Assembly (NCBI RefSeq): GCF_000214825.1
Contig: NC_015581.1
Span: forward strand, 992,001 to 1,056,000
Length of the DNA stretch: 64,000 nucleotides
Direction of reading: 5' to 3'
DNA from: Thiomicrospira cyclica ALM1
Lineage (GTDB): Bacteria; Pseudomonadota; Gammaproteobacteria; Thiomicrospirales; Thiomicrospiraceae
In this document: one piece after another, positions 26,086 through 36,676 of the stretch
Layout: the number at the start of each line of letters is the position of its first letter
How positions within the stretch are numbered: the first letter of the stretch is position 1
Made by a program: the position numbers and the translations under genes
The notes under the pieces: model-generated
Seen by the model: the letters and a program-made list of their open reading frames with translations, nothing else
The model's database searches: none
What the model was told of the DNA's origin: nothing

Positions 26086-26995
26086 CCGGATTTAAATGAA
26101 AGCCACGCTTAATTTTTAAACGCTGCTTATCAGCCTGCCACTCACCCATCGCAAAAATCATCCCCTTATCATCATATAACCGAATCATATGGGTAACATC
26201 CGTTTGTGCAGGCAAAACATCAAACAAAAAACCACCTAACCACAGATGCTCTTTTTGTTCAGCAGTTAAGTAGAGTGCGGGGTATTCCAATAACGCAATA
26301 TCCAGAGGGTGGATCGAGGAATTCGGGTAGGTGCATATCTCATGCAAAGGTTGCATATCCTGAGCATTAAAAACGCCCGTTTGAGTACGGTGCAAGGCCG
26401 TTAAATGGCCTAGCGTCCCCAAAGCCTCGGCAATTTCGGCGCCTAATACACGAATGTATGTCCCTTTAGAGCAATGCACTTCAAAGCGAATTTGATGCGC
26501 TGAAAAATTCAGTAGTGTTAACTCATGGATCGTCACATTGCGCGGTTCACGCTCAATTTCAATCCCCTTACGAGCATAGACATGCAAGGATTTGCCTTCA
26601 AACTTAATCGATGAATACATCGGTGGGATTTGGGCAATCTCGCCACGAAAAGACTGTAGCACCTGTTCTATTGACTGGGCGGTTAGTTCAGGAACAGGCA
26701 AGGTTTCAATCACCTCACCATCGCGGTCACCGGTATCGGTTTTTTGACCTAAATCCAGTATTGCAATGTAACGTTTATCTGAAGCCAACAACATACTCGA
26801 TACCTTGGTCGCCTCACCCAAACAGACAGGTAATAAACCGGTAGCGAAAGGATCTAGCGTCCCAGAGTGACCTGCCTTTTTCGCGCGATAGGCTTTAATC
26901 ACTCGCTTGACCACTTCCGTAGAAGTCATGCCTGCCGGCTTATCCACCAATACAATGCCATTCACGACACGGCGTCGCTGACGCGTCTGACTCAT
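26039..26995 (-). CDS. truB: tRNA pseudouridine(55) synthase
   Basis: 318 aa. It isomerises U55 in the T-loop of tRNA. The catalytic Asp lies in AGHSGTLDPFATGLLPVCLGEATK (about residues 43-64), and KPAGMTSTEVVKRV is the N-terminal family signature. KRYIAILDLGQKTDTGDRDGEVI and CSKGTYIRVLGAEIAEALG follow, with the C-terminal PUA-like region at about 260-315. It comes four bases after rbfA, the conserved order. Confidence 0.98.
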   Translation of the reverse strand: MSQTRQRRRVVNGIVLVDKPAGMTSTEVVKRVIKAYRAKKAGHSGTLDPFATGLLPVCLGEATKVSSMLLASDKRYIAILDLGQKTDTGDRDGEVIETLPVPELTAQSIEQVLQSFRGEIAQIPPMYSSIKFEGKSLHVYARKGIEIEREPRNVTIHELTLLNFSAHQIRFEVHCSKGTYIRVLGAEIAEALGTLGHLTALHRTQTGVFNAQDMQPLHEICTYPNSSIHPLDIALLEYPALYLTAEQKEHLWLGGFLFDVLPAQTDVTHMIRLYDDKGMIFAMGEWQADKQRLKIKRGFHLNPDDPNALCATQPRLDR

Positions 26996-26998
26996 GAA

Positions 26999-27355
26999 TT
27001 AATGCAAGGCTTTACGAATTAGCGCCTCAATATGATCAACGCGATCAGGCACAGTATCGTAATAAAACCGTAATTGCGGCGTAACTCGCAAGCGTAAAGC
27101 CTGGGCAAGTTCAGAACGCATAAACCCCGTCGCTTTTTTCAACGCCTGTTCCGCATCAAGCACGGCTTGGTCACCTTCTTTGGCGCCAAGGACCGAAAAA
27201 TACACCTTAGCGATACCCAAATCCTTACTCACCTGACACTCAGTTAGAGTCAAGCTTTGCAACCGCGGATCTTTGATCTCGCGGCGCAACAGGTTTGATA
27301 ACACCCGAAATATTTCTTGTGATACGCGATCGGTACGACTAAATTCTTGTGACAT
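26999..27355 (-). CDS. rbfA: 30S ribosome-binding factor RbfA
   Basis: 118 aa, a KH-domain protein needed for 16S rRNA 5'-end maturation and cold adaptation. RTDRVSQEIFRVLSNLLRREIKDPRL at the N-terminus and RVTPQLRFYYDTVPDRVDHIEALI at the C-terminus are characteristic. Its ATG shares one base with the infB stop, so the two are translationally coupled. The operon order infB-rbfA-truB is conserved in many bacteria. Confidence 0.98.
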   Translation of the reverse strand: MSQEFSRTDRVSQEIFRVLSNLLRREIKDPRLQSLTLTECQVSKDLGIAKVYFSVLGAKEGDQAVLDAEQALKKATGFMRSELAQALRLRVTPQLRFYYDTVPDRVDHIEALIRKALH

Positions 27356-29865
27356 TAATCTAACGTCCGTTTCACTTCATAACGTTTAAAGACTTCAATC
27401 TGGTCACCCACGCGCACATCGTTGTAATCCTTCACACCGATACCGCATTCCATACCTTGACGAACCTCTTTCACATCGTCTTTAAAGCGACGTAAAGACT
27501 CCAGCGCACCCTCATAAATTACGACGTTGTCACGTAAAACACGAATTGGCTGACTGCGCTCAACCGTACCTTCAATAACCATACAACCGGCAATTAAACC
27601 AATCTTCGGTGCTTTAAAGACATCACGCACTTCAGCAACACCAATAATTTCTTCACGCTGTTCCGCTGAAAGTTTACCTTCAATGGCACGCTTCACCTCA
27701 TCGACAACTTCATAAATGATGCTGTAGTAGTAAAGACCGACCGACTCACGCTCAATCAAACGCTTCGCCGTTGCGTCAGCACGTACGTTAAAACCAAACA
27801 CCAAGGCTTCCGAGGCAATCGCAAGGTTAACATCACTTTCAGTAATACCACCCACACCACTGCTAACCACATTTACTTTAACTTCTTCATTACTTAAATC
27901 GGTTAAGGCATTCGAAATCGCTTCAATAGAGCCCTGAACATCTGCTTTTAACACGATATTAACGGACTTGGTTTCACCCTCAGCCATCTTGTTAAACATA
28001 TTGTCCAACTTGGCACTTTGTTGACGCGCGATTTTAACTTCTTTGTACTTGCCTTGACGGAACAACGCCACTTCACGTGCTTTACGCTCGTTATCAACAG
28101 TAATCATTTCATCACCGGCAGACGGCACACCCGATAAGCCTAAAATTTCAACAGGAATCGACGGCCCGGCAGAATCAACCTGCTTACCAAGCTCGTTTAC
28201 CAAAGCACGAACACGTCCAAACTCCATGCCACACAGGGCAATGTCACCTTTTCTCAAGGTACCCGACTGAACAAGTACGGTAGCCACAGTACCACGACCT
28301 TTATCTAAGCGTGATTCAATAACCACACCTTTTGCGTGTCCTTCTACCGGTGCATCCAACTCTAAAATTTCAGCACTTAACAACACCGCTTCCAACAAGT
28401 TATCAATACCGGTACCCTTTTTAGCTGATACGGGTACAAACTGCACCTCACCACCCCATTCTTCAGGGACGACATCCAGGGCGGCCAACTCTTGCATCAA
28501 GCGCTCTGGGTTGGCGCCCTCTTTATCCATCTTGTTCATGGCAACCACCATCGGTACACCGGCTGCTTTCGCATGCTGGATGGCTTCTTTGGTTTGTGGC
28601 ATCACGCCGTCATCAGCCGCGACCACGATAATAACAATGTCCGTCGCTTTCGCACCACGTGCACGCATTGCCGTAAAGGCTTCATGGCCTGGTGTATCGA
28701 TAAAGGTAATGTCACCATTTTGGGTCTCAACATGATACGCACCGATGTGCTGAGTGATGCCACCCGCTTCACCATGCGCCACTTTTGCTTTACGAATGTA
28801 ATCGAGCAAAGAGGTTTTACCATGGTCAACGTGACCCATAATGGTAACCACCGGAGCACGATGCACATACTCGCCATGATACGCCTGTTGTAGAACTTCC
28901 TCTTCCAGCGCATTTTCTTTCAACAACACCGGTTTATGACCTAACTCTTCAACAACTATTGCGGCAGTTTCCTGGTCAAGAACCTGGTTAATCGTAACCA
29001 TGGTACCCATAGTCATCATAAATTTAATGACTTCGGCCGCTTTCACCGCCATTTTATCGGCCAGCTCAGCTACCTGAATCGTTTCTGGTAGCGTTACTTC
29101 ACGCACTACTGGACCGGCTGGACGCTGGAAACCATGCTGATTATCCGCAGATGATTGGCGGTTATCATGACGATTATCATGACGGTTGTCGTGACGCTTT
29201 TTAAGCTTACGACGCCCACCTGCCGGCGGGGCATCATCAGTTACAATTTTTGTTTTAATCGTTTTCTTGGCTTTCGGTGGGCCGTCTTCTAAACGGCTTT
29301 CAAGTGTTTTTGCCTTTTTATCTTTTGGCTTCTTATTTGCTTTAGATTCCGCATCTTCGCCAACAATCTTTGGTTTTTTAACCACCATTCCTTCAACTTC
29401 AGCAGGTGCCACGGCAGGTGTAGGCTCAACTATCGGCTGAGTCACATCTGATGCGGTTGTTGCAATTGACGATGTATCCGTCGTAGCTATTGGAGTCGTC
29501 GAGGCAAGCGCTGTTTCAGCAGTATCAGGCGCTGTATCTAGCACTTCACCACCCGCTACAGTCTCAGTACGTTTCACATAGGTACGTTTCTTACGCACCT
29601 CAACGTTCACCGTACGCTTACCAGAACTCGAGGATAGGTTCAATGTTTTTACCTGCTTGCGATGCAAGGTGACTTTTTTGGGCTCAACCTCAGCCGCATC
29701 GCCGTGCAAACCCTTCAAATACGCCAGTAGGGTCCGTTTTTCATCATCGGTAATAGCGTCATCAGCTTTCTTGTCTTTAACACCGGAAGCACTAAGTTGG
29801 GCTAGGAGTTTTTCCACAGAAAGGTTTAGGGTCTCTGCGAACTTGGATATCGATACTTCTGTCAT
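27355..29865 (-). CDS. infB: Translation initiation factor IF-2
   Basis: 836 aa from the ATG at 29865 (GGTGAG upstream); the longer frame to 29904 is unlikely. IF-2 places initiator tRNA on the 30S subunit. It has an IF2_N domain (about 1-60: [21 protein letters not shown]), a long charged linker (about 60-290) with a triple RHDN repeat, and a GTPase domain with G1 GHVDHGKTS (about 345), DTPGHEAF and NKMDK. C-terminal domains end in [21 protein letters not shown]. Member of the rimP-nusA-infB operon. Confidence 0.98.
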   Translation of the reverse strand: MTEVSISKFAETLNLSVEKLLAQLSASGVKDKKADDAITDDEKRTLLAYLKGLHGDAAEVEPKKVTLHRKQVKTLNLSSSSGKRTVNVEVRKKRTYVKRTETVAGGEVLDTAPDTAETALASTTPIATTDTSSIATTASDVTQPIVEPTPAVAPAEVEGMVVKKPKIVGEDAESKANKKPKDKKAKTLESRLEDGPPKAKKTIKTKIVTDDAPPAGGRRKLKKRHDNRHDNRHDNRQSSADNQHGFQRPAGPVVREVTLPETIQVAELADKMAVKAAEVIKFMMTMGTMVTINQVLDQETAAIVVEELGHKPVLLKENALEEEVLQQAYHGEYVHRAPVVTIMGHVDHGKTSLLDYIRKAKVAHGEAGGITQHIGAYHVETQNGDITFIDTPGHEAFTAMRARGAKATDIVIIVVAADDGVMPQTKEAIQHAKAAGVPMVVAMNKMDKEGANPERLMQELAALDVVPEEWGGEVQFVPVSAKKGTGIDNLLEAVLLSAEILELDAPVEGHAKGVVIESRLDKGRGTVATVLVQSGTLRKGDIALCGMEFGRVRALVNELGKQVDSAGPSIPVEILGLSGVPSAGDEMITVDNERKAREVALFRQGKYKEVKIARQQSAKLDNMFNKMAEGETKSVNIVLKADVQGSIEAISNALTDLSNEEVKVNVVSSGVGGITESDVNLAIASEALVFGFNVRADATAKRLIERESVGLYYYSIIYEVVDEVKRAIEGKLSAEQREEIIGVAEVRDVFKAPKIGLIAGCMVIEGTVERSQPIRVLRDNVVIYEGALESLRRFKDDVKEVRQGMECGIGVKDYNDVRVGDQIEVFKRYEVKRTLD

Positions 29866-29884
29866 ACTCACCTCTTTCTTTCTG

Positions 29885-31372
29885 TTACTCAAACCAAGGC
29901 GCACGTGCCTTCATAATTAATTCAGCCGCAGCCTGCTCTGGTAGAGAAACTAACTCCAACAACTCATCTGTTCCCAACTCAGCCAAATCTTCCTGGGTAA
30001 CAATACCCTGACCGGCTAAGGTTTTTGCTAAATCAACGGTCATGCCTTCAAGGGCTAATAAATCGTCAGCGGGTTCGGCTAAGGCCGTCTTTTCTTCATT
30101 TACAATAGCCAAGGTCAATAACGCATCTTTGGCACGCTGTTTTAGCTCATTGACTAAATCTTCGTCAAAGCCATCAATGTCTAACATCTCGGCGGTTGGG
30201 ACATAAGCCACTTCTTCAAGACTCGTAAAACCTTCGTTCACCAAGACTTCAGCTAATTCTTCGTCCACTTCTAAATGGGCAACAAACAACTCAATTTGCG
30301 TACTGGCTTCGGTGTTGTGCTTTTCTTGCATCGCTGTTTTACTCATCACATTGAGTTCCCAGCCGGTTAGCTCAGACGCTAAACGAATGTTTTGACCACC
30401 TTTACCAATAGCTAAGGACAACTGCTCATCTTCGACCGCTAAATCCATTTCATGGCGATCTTCATCAACCATAATGGCCGTAATTTCAGCCGGAGCCATC
30501 GCGTTAATAACAAACTGGGCATCATTTGGATCCCATTGAATAATATCAATACGCTCGCCATTAAGTTCGTTAGTGACCGCTTGTACGCGACCACCACGCA
30601 TGCCAACACAAGCACCAATAGGATCAAGGCGTGGGTCATTCGCACGCACCGCGATTTTGGCACGGAAGCCAACATCACGCGCCGCCGCCATCACATCAAT
30701 CAGATCATCACCAATTTCTGGCACTTCAATTTTAAACAACTCTATGATCATTTCCTTACAGGCACGAGACATGAACAATTGCGGGCCACGTGGACGGAAA
30801 TCAACCACTTGTAAAAAGGCACGCACACGATCACCCATCCGGAAGGTTTCGCGACCGACCAGCTCACTACGTGGAATAATCGCATCAACATTATCGCCCA
30901 TATCCAAAATCACATCGCCACGGTCAATACGTTTTACTTGACCGGTCAAAATTTCACCGACGCGGGGCTGATAATCTTCAACCATCTTACGGCGCTCAGC
31001 TTCGCGAACTTTTTGAATAATAATCTGCTTCGCGGTTTGTGCGCCGATACGACCAAATTCAATCGAGTCGATTGCTTCTTCAATATATTCTTCAGGTTGA
31101 ATATGCGGATCAATATCCGTCGCATCCATCATACGCAAGAACATGTCTGGCTCGCCTTCAATCGCGACATCATCTTCAATAACTAACCAACGACGGAAGG
31201 TTTTATAGTCACCGGTGTGACGATCAATTTCAACGCGCACATCAATTTTGTCATCATGGCTTTTGATGGTAGCCATAGCTAAGGCAGTCTCAATCGCATC
31301 AAAAATGATTTCCTCGTCCACACCTTTTTCGTTCGACATGATCTCTACAACGGATAATACTTCTTTACTCAT
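29885..31372 (-). CDS. nusA: Transcription termination/antitermination factor NusA
   Basis: 495 aa. Domains in order: an N-terminal RNA polymerase-binding domain ([20 protein letters not shown] start), S1 (about 135-200, [20 protein letters not shown]), two KH domains (about 210-345, with [21 protein letters not shown] and [20 protein letters not shown]), and two C-terminal acidic repeats (about 365-495, as in E. coli NusA). It controls pausing, termination and rRNA antitermination. It is 20 bp upstream of infB and downstream of rimP. Confidence 0.98.
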   Translation of the reverse strand: MSKEVLSVVEIMSNEKGVDEEIIFDAIETALAMATIKSHDDKIDVRVEIDRHTGDYKTFRRWLVIEDDVAIEGEPDMFLRMMDATDIDPHIQPEEYIEEAIDSIEFGRIGAQTAKQIIIQKVREAERRKMVEDYQPRVGEILTGQVKRIDRGDVILDMGDNVDAIIPRSELVGRETFRMGDRVRAFLQVVDFRPRGPQLFMSRACKEMIIELFKIEVPEIGDDLIDVMAAARDVGFRAKIAVRANDPRLDPIGACVGMRGGRVQAVTNELNGERIDIIQWDPNDAQFVINAMAPAEITAIMVDEDRHEMDLAVEDEQLSLAIGKGGQNIRLASELTGWELNVMSKTAMQEKHNTEASTQIELFVAHLEVDEELAEVLVNEGFTSLEEVAYVPTAEMLDIDGFDEDLVNELKQRAKDALLTLAIVNEEKTALAEPADDLLALEGMTVDLAKTLAGQGIVTQEDLAELGTDELLELVSLPEQAAAELIMKARAPWFE

Positions 31373-31384
31373 GCTGTTACCGCC

Positions 31385-31840
31385 TTACAATTCAACAACT
31401 AAATTTGCTTTATCAATATTCGAAAATGGGATCTCATAGACTTCACGATCCACTTCCACCAAAATTTGTTCCGCCTGCACCTCAACCAACGTGCCTTTAA
31501 ACTTACGGCGACCCATCTCTGGCGCACGCGTGCGAACATTAACCGTTTTATTTACATAGGCCAAATACTGTTCTGGTTTAAAGAAAGGTCGATCCAGACC
31601 TGGTGATGACACCTCAAGATAATAGGCAGATGAAATCGGGTCTTCAACATCCATAATCGCGCTGATTTGACGGCTTGCCAACGCACAGTCATCAACATTC
31701 ACCCCGACATCGGGACGATCAATATAAATTCTTAGGGTTGAATCCTTGCCAGCGGCGATATATTCGCAGCCCCAAAGCGTCATGCCTAAAGCTTCAATAG
31801 CTGGCGTTACCAGGTCTGCAATTTTTTGTTCCAGCGTCAT
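31385..31840 (-). CDS. rimP: Ribosome maturation factor RimP
   Basis: 151 aa. TPAIEALGMTLWGCEYIAAGKDSTLRIYIDRP is the N-terminal alpha/beta domain and ISSAYYLEVSSPGLDRPFFKPEQY the hallmark strand; an SH3-like C-terminal domain follows. RimP acts in 30S maturation. First gene of the operon running to pnp. No tRNA gene was found upstream, in contrast to E. coli, where metY precedes it. Confidence 0.97.
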   Translation of the reverse strand: MTLEQKIADLVTPAIEALGMTLWGCEYIAAGKDSTLRIYIDRPDVGVNVDDCALASRQISAIMDVEDPISSAYYLEVSSPGLDRPFFKPEQYLAYVNKTVNVRTRAPEMGRRKFKGTLVEVQAEQILVEVDREVYEIPFSNIDKANLVVEL

Positions 31841-31883
31841 GCCTTATCCTTACTGTCATCATCTCTGACTTAAACCAACAAAA

Positions 31884-31903
31884 AACCCCGTAAAAACGGG
31901 GTT
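31884..31903 (-). terminator. Terminator upstream of rimP
   Basis: AACCCCG-TAAAA-ACGGGGTT hairpin, with a T-rich run beyond it on the minus strand. It ends the transcript of the exonuclease gene (ends 32041) before the rimP operon starts. About 135 bp without a gene lies between; the rimP promoter should be there. Confidence 0.8.
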
Positions 31904-32040
31904 CTCAATTATCAAACCACCTCAAAAGTGACGCTAATAAACGCGAGCATTGGGGTAACTGATACGGCTATTTGAAAAACTGAACAAAGGATAATCAGCT
32001 AGATGCCATTTGTCAAGACGCAAGGTCAGATAAAGCCAAG

Positions 32041-32673
32041 CTAATCAAGATTCGCTTGCAATCTGACATAAATCATTGCTGTCATTAACGCGTCGTTAAA
32101 CGCATCATGCTGGCCCAGTGTTGGCAAATTTAACTTAGACAACAAAGTTTTAAAGCTCAGATCAAATACTTCATGGTCCGGTTGCAACCAATCCTGGTAA
32201 AACTGCTGATGATACAATTCCGCCACGTCCAATTGCCGATTGGGCAAGGGAATGCCCAACCAGGGTTTTATAATCGCGTTAACCATACTGACATCAAAGG
32301 ATAAGTAATAACCAACTAAAGGGCGAGAACCAATAAAGACCAAAAACTGTTCAATCGCTTCGCGCTCATCAAGTCCTAAAGTGACATCCATATTGCGCAA
32401 CTGATGAATCAGGATGCTTTCAGGGTTAATATCGCGCTGTTGTTTAAACTGTAGATTCAAACTCTCACTGGTTAAAATTTCCCGACCACGAATCTTAATC
32501 GCGCTCAAGGTCACAATCTTATCTTTGGCAGGATCTAATCCTGTGGTTTCACAGTCAAAACACACCACCTCTTGATCTGGCTCAGGGGCAAATAAAAAAT
32601 CATAAGCAGGGTCGCGCAATTGCCACTTTAGCCAGGCCTGGTGCAGACTCTGTCGTAATGAAGAAAGCACCAT
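32041..32673 (-). CDS. DnaQ-like 3'-5' exonuclease
   Basis: 210 aa. A DEDDh exonuclease fold: VCFDCETTGLDPAKDKIVTL (first Asp and Glu, about residue 39), GYYLSFDVSMVNAI (next Asp), and LGQHDAFNDALMTAMIYVRL near the C-terminus (catalytic His and last Asp). The N-terminal ~35 residues are basic-aromatic (WLKWQLRDPAYDFLF). It starts at the last base of the DUF294 gene stop, so the two are coupled. Such pairs sit by acs-actP in many gammaproteobacteria, but the substrate in that setting is unknown. Distinct from replicative epsilon. Confidence 0.85.
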   Translation of the reverse strand: MVLSSLRQSLHQAWLKWQLRDPAYDFLFAPEPDQEVVCFDCETTGLDPAKDKIVTLSAIKIRGREILTSESLNLQFKQQRDINPESILIHQLRNMDVTLGLDEREAIEQFLVFIGSRPLVGYYLSFDVSMVNAIIKPWLGIPLPNRQLDVAELYHQQFYQDWLQPDHEVFDLSFKTLLSKLNLPTLGQHDAFNDALMTAMIYVRLQANLD

Positions 32674-34505
32674 TACAGGCCCCCTTCAAACTTATAGTGT
32701 TGCTCAACAAACTTCTTGAAATTATTCACCACCCCAAAGGCATCTTTTAATAAATCTTGCTGAAGCTGGCTTAGGCTATCGGTTTTAATCGCATTATCCA
32801 CCGGCAAGTCTAAAGCCTTCTGTTCAAGCATCCCTTGCAAGCGTAAGGTATTTAAAAAGTTCAGGGTTTCACCCAGCTCGACACCAAAGCGCTCATCAAA
32901 CACATTATGGTTGATCAAATCACGAATACGCCAATGGGTATTGGTTTTGGCAACACCATATTCCAAAGCCAAACAACGCACACCATGAATAATCGGGAAA
33001 ATACCACCCTTTTTTAAATCAATCGAATGACCGGCATCTTTTTGAGTAATTAAACGTCCAAACAAGCCAATCGGTGTATCAAACTGCAACACACTGCGGG
33101 CAAACTGGGCTAAAAACATTTGGCGTTTTTGCACCTGTGTCGCTAACACCGCTTTTAAACGCTCCAAGCGTGCAGGGTCCCCCTGCACCGCCTGGGCATC
33201 CAATAAAATTGACAGATGCATAAACCGTTCTTGCGATGGATTTTCAAACCAGTCAATCACTTGCTGCGCAAACGCGGTTTCGCTTAAACGCCACTGCGGA
33301 TTGGAAACCATAATATGACCGGGACAAGGCGGAAAACCCAGCTGAATTAATTCAGCTGAATAGGTCTCGCAGAACTCAGCCAGCACGTTAGCATCAATCC
33401 GCTCATCAAAAATGACCGCATTATCCTGGTCGGTTCGTACCACCTGCTCTGAACGCCCTTCGCTACCCATCACAATAAAGGTCGCATCGGTAAACTGCTG
33501 TTCAACATCCAAAATTTGCCAGAGCTTCGCCTGCAACTTACGGTGTAACTCATTCACCAACTTTGCGATATAGTGCGTTTTTACGCCTTTGTTTGATAAA
33601 CCAGCGACTAAATCATCAATCTGCTGGGTGACCTTTTGTAAATCATCGACTGTCTGCGCCCGCTCAAGCGTCAACATGACTAGGCCGGATTGATTGGCAA
33701 ATAAGCTCATCAGCTCTTTTTGATGTAACACTCCTATAAAGGATTGCTTATCGCGCACCATGAGGCGATCAACCCCAAAGCGGGTCATTTTTAATAAGGC
33801 ATTAAATAGATAATCATTCTTATCAATCGAAATCACCGGATAGCTGACCATATCCGCAATCGGACTGGTCAAATCAAAACCGTGAATCGCCAAACCGCGT
33901 AACAAATCGGATGAGGTAATCACCCCTTGACGCTCGCCATCCATCACCAAGCAGGCATCGGTTTTAAAATATTCCATCTGTTCGACGCAGTTCTTTATAT
34001 CCGTGGTGCTATCCAGCGTAACTAAAGCATGTAATGGCGCAATTTTCACCGCATCCATCATCGCCTCTGAGGACGATTCCATTTGCAACTGCTGATGAAA
34101 GCGACTTAACTTTTCAGTAATATCATTAAAATAAAACGCCTCAAAGTCCGGATTATTTTTTAATAAGCGCTGAAACACTTCATTCGCCATGCGATAGGTT
34201 AGGGTTTCTTCAACCGCATGATAGGTCAATTGCGTTTGTTGTTGCAGCAACATCGCGGCACCAAACTGGGCATTCGGTCCATAGAGCGCACAATGATTAC
34301 CCCCCTCTTCATCATGACATTCGGCCACACGCCCTTTGAGTACCAAGTACAAATAGGGATCTTGCTGTTGCGACAAGGGAATTATTTGATCAGGAGCAAA
34401 ATAGACCAAATCGATGGCCGTTGCCGCTGTGGCCAAATCCGTTTCTGGCAACCGATCAAACGGGTGAACCTGGGCTAAAAAACTCACTAACTCGGACATC
34501 GCCAT
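32673..34505 (-). CDS. cNMP-binding/CBS/DUF294 nucleotidyltransferase-like signalling protein
   Basis: 610 aa from the ATG at 34505 (AAGGA six bases upstream). Domain order: cNMP-binding barrel (about 10-130), two CBS domains (about 155-275, with VTSSDLLRGLAIHGFDL and VLHQKELMSLF), DUF294 nucleotidyltransferase-like domain (about 310-450, GSEGRSEQVVRTDQDNAVIF containing GS...D..D), and a C-terminal substrate-binding helical domain. This architecture is typical of putative signal-transduction proteins next to acs/actP. It is encoded between actP and the exonuclease gene. The regulated target is not known. Confidence 0.88.
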   Translation of the reverse strand: MAMSELVSFLAQVHPFDRLPETDLATAATAIDLVYFAPDQIIPLSQQQDPYLYLVLKGRVAECHDEEGGNHCALYGPNAQFGAAMLLQQQTQLTYHAVEETLTYRMANEVFQRLLKNNPDFEAFYFNDITEKLSRFHQQLQMESSSEAMMDAVKIAPLHALVTLDSTTDIKNCVEQMEYFKTDACLVMDGERQGVITSSDLLRGLAIHGFDLTSPIADMVSYPVISIDKNDYLFNALLKMTRFGVDRLMVRDKQSFIGVLHQKELMSLFANQSGLVMLTLERAQTVDDLQKVTQQIDDLVAGLSNKGVKTHYIAKLVNELHRKLQAKLWQILDVEQQFTDATFIVMGSEGRSEQVVRTDQDNAVIFDERIDANVLAEFCETYSAELIQLGFPPCPGHIMVSNPQWRLSETAFAQQVIDWFENPSQERFMHLSILLDAQAVQGDPARLERLKAVLATQVQKRQMFLAQFARSVLQFDTPIGLFGRLITQKDAGHSIDLKKGGIFPIIHGVRCLALEYGVAKTNTHWRIRDLINHNVFDERFGVELGETLNFLNTLRLQGMLEQKALDLPVDNAIKTDSLSQLQQDLLKDAFGVVNNFKKFVEQHYKFEGGL

Positions 34506-34538
34506 AACAAATCCTTCCAAAAAACGCTAAATAAAAAA

Positions 34539-34558
34539 GGGAGCCAAAGCTCCCTTAA
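34539..34558 (-). terminator. Terminator downstream of actP
   Basis: AAGGGAGC-CAAA-GCTCCCTT hairpin with T-run on the minus strand, between the end of actP (34598) and the start of the DUF294 gene (34505). Confidence 0.85.
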
Positions 34559-34597
34559 TTATGGGTTTAAACCCATTAAATCGCCAATAGAATTGGC

Positions 34598-36214
34598 TTA
34601 TTTGCCATGGGCTTGCGCCATGAACTCTTCTGTTTTACCACGGTTACTGGTTAGATAACTCACCACCACCGTCACAATCACCGCTAAGGGTACAGAGTAA
34701 AGCGCTGGGTTAACCAACACATCAATCCCCAATACCGTTTTGGTACCAAAGAAGGCTGCAAAGGTAAAGATTAACGAAGATACCAGGCCTGCTGCCATAC
34801 CAATAATGACCGCTTGGCTGGTTAACTTACGCCACCAAACCGCAAATACTAATGCCGGGGCAAAGGTACTCGCTGCGATACCAAAACACATCGCAACCAA
34901 CATGGCCACGTTCTGCTCTTGTAACCAGATTGACATACCAATCGCAACAACAGCCAGCGTACCCGCACCAAATTTAGCAAAACGAACCTGCTCGGCATCG
35001 GTCGAGTTAGGACGCAACACACCTTTATACAAGTCATGCGACAAACTGGTTGTTGCTGAGATTAGCAGGCCTGCTGAGGTACTTAGCATCGCCGCCATCG
35101 CACCGGCTGCAATCACACCCATCAACAATTGACCGCCCATCATCTCACCAAGCATTGGCATAGTCATATTGGTGGCAACACCACGTTGTCCCGCCGCTAA
35201 TAACTCAACCAGGGTTGGGTATAAGGCATACATCGCAATCAAACCAACAAAGAACACGCTGCCGTAGAAAATCGCTAAGCCCCAAATGGTGAACTCAGCT
35301 GATTTACGCGCATCTTTTGCATTCGATACTGTATAGAAACGAATCAAAATATGAGGTAAGCCTAATACACCCAAGAACAAAGCCAATACCAAACTGGCGT
35401 TATTCATCAAGTCACGTAAGCCAACGCCCGGTGAAATCGCATTCGGTGCGTCAGTCATCATACCGCGAACCGTTTCAATCGCTACAGCGCTTTCAGCATT
35501 GGTCATACCAGCAATCGCCGCAACGGCTTCGGCATTACCAGCTGCAACCAACGGCGGCACAATCTCTTTACCTTCAATAACCATACCCACTGGGTTACCG
35601 CCAAAGAAAGCAATAATCCCAAACACGAGTAAGAACATCAAGGCACCAAATAAAATAGCACCCTGTACCGCTTGGTTATAAGAGGTTCCCTTCATACCGC
35701 CCATAATAACGAAAATCGCCATTAAGGAACCGGTTACGATAACCGTGTACAAATAATCCCAACCTAATAACAGGTTAAATAACAAGCCCGCGCCCACAAT
35801 CTGTGGCACCAGATACATAACACACAATACCAAGGTCGAAATCATCGCAATCATGCGAATACCTTTTTCAGACCCTTCATAACGTGCGTTCAATACGTCG
35901 GCAACGGTAAACTTACCGACATTTTTTAACGGGCCAGCAATGATAAGCAAAACAACTATCCAGGCGGCAAAAAAGCCCAGTGCTAACCACCAACCATCAA
36001 CACCCATCAAGGCAACGGCACCGGCCACACCCAAGAAACTCGCGGCACTGGCATAGTCACCAAACATGGCCATACCATTAACGCGCGGTGAAATGCCACC
36101 ACCAGCTACATAAAAGTTAGCTGTCGATGCCGTAGAACGACGGTGATAGTAACTAATGTATAGGGATAATAAGATACCGAGAACAACAACGCCAAAAGCA
36201 ACGATATTTTCCAT
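34598..36214 (-). CDS. actP: Acetate/cation symporter ActP (SSS family)
   Basis: 538 aa from the ATG at 36214, which follows GAAGGAG at normal spacing and leaves one base after the upstream stop. It has about 13 hydrophobic segments, with SSS motifs such as SPRVNGMAMFGDYASAASFLG and YLVPQIVGAGLLFNLLLG. Neighbouring acs and the small DUF485-like gene make acetate uptake the best call, though other monocarboxylates are possible. A loop at residues about 215-255 is Ala/Gly-rich. Confidence 0.92.
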   Translation of the reverse strand: MENIVAFGVVVLGILLSLYISYYHRRSTASTANFYVAGGGISPRVNGMAMFGDYASAASFLGVAGAVALMGVDGWWLALGFFAAWIVVLLIIAGPLKNVGKFTVADVLNARYEGSEKGIRMIAMISTLVLCVMYLVPQIVGAGLLFNLLLGWDYLYTVIVTGSLMAIFVIMGGMKGTSYNQAVQGAILFGALMFLLVFGIIAFFGGNPVGMVIEGKEIVPPLVAAGNAEAVAAIAGMTNAESAVAIETVRGMMTDAPNAISPGVGLRDLMNNASLVLALFLGVLGLPHILIRFYTVSNAKDARKSAEFTIWGLAIFYGSVFFVGLIAMYALYPTLVELLAAGQRGVATNMTMPMLGEMMGGQLLMGVIAAGAMAAMLSTSAGLLISATTSLSHDLYKGVLRPNSTDAEQVRFAKFGAGTLAVVAIGMSIWLQEQNVAMLVAMCFGIAASTFAPALVFAVWWRKLTSQAVIIGMAAGLVSSLIFTFAAFFGTKTVLGIDVLVNPALYSVPLAVIVTVVVSYLTSNRGKTEEFMAQAHGK

Positions 36215-36215
36215 C

Positions 36216-36443
36216 TTAATTCGCTCCTTCTTCAAGTTGTTCTAACTTGCGTAAATACAAACGGGTAATAATTACGCCAGCGATAATAATTAAAAGTCCA
36301 CCCCAAACCACGATGGGTAAACCTAAAATTTCTAATGCGGCGACATCTTTAAAGGTTGCCGATGTCATAAGGGCGACACCAAAGTAAAGCACGGTATAAA
36401 TGGTGAGTAGGATGACGGCGAATTTGATTTTTGAGTTATTCAT
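36216..36443 (-). CDS. Small two-helix membrane protein in the yjcH (DUF485) position
   Basis: 75 aa, two hydrophobic helices (FAVILLTIYTVLYFGVALM and VVWGGLLIIIAGVIITRLYL) and a charged C-terminus. The yjcH gene of E. coli encodes a DUF485 protein directly upstream of actP, and this gene has the same position, but sequence resemblance is only partial and it is shorter. It may help symporter assembly or be an accessory. Stops two bases before actP, so the genes are co-translated. Confidence 0.72.
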   Translation of the reverse strand: MNNSKIKFAVILLTIYTVLYFGVALMTSATFKDVAALEILGLPIVVWGGLLIIIAGVIITRLYLRKLEQLEEGAN

Positions 36444-36676
36444 TCGCGCCTCCCACCTGATGCATTGGATTAAACATCATATTGCTTGCTCCTCGTTAAG
36501 AAAAAAATCCAACCGCTAAACGGGTTATGTTTAACGTCAGACGCGGGTTATTATGTGGATTGAAAGCAAAGTTCGCAATATTTTCGCTTTTAAGCCACAC
36601 AAAAGTTTTTAGGGCAAGCACAAAGATTTTTTGCGCCCACCCCAAAAAGACCGACTCTTCAAGCTGCTCAAAGTTA

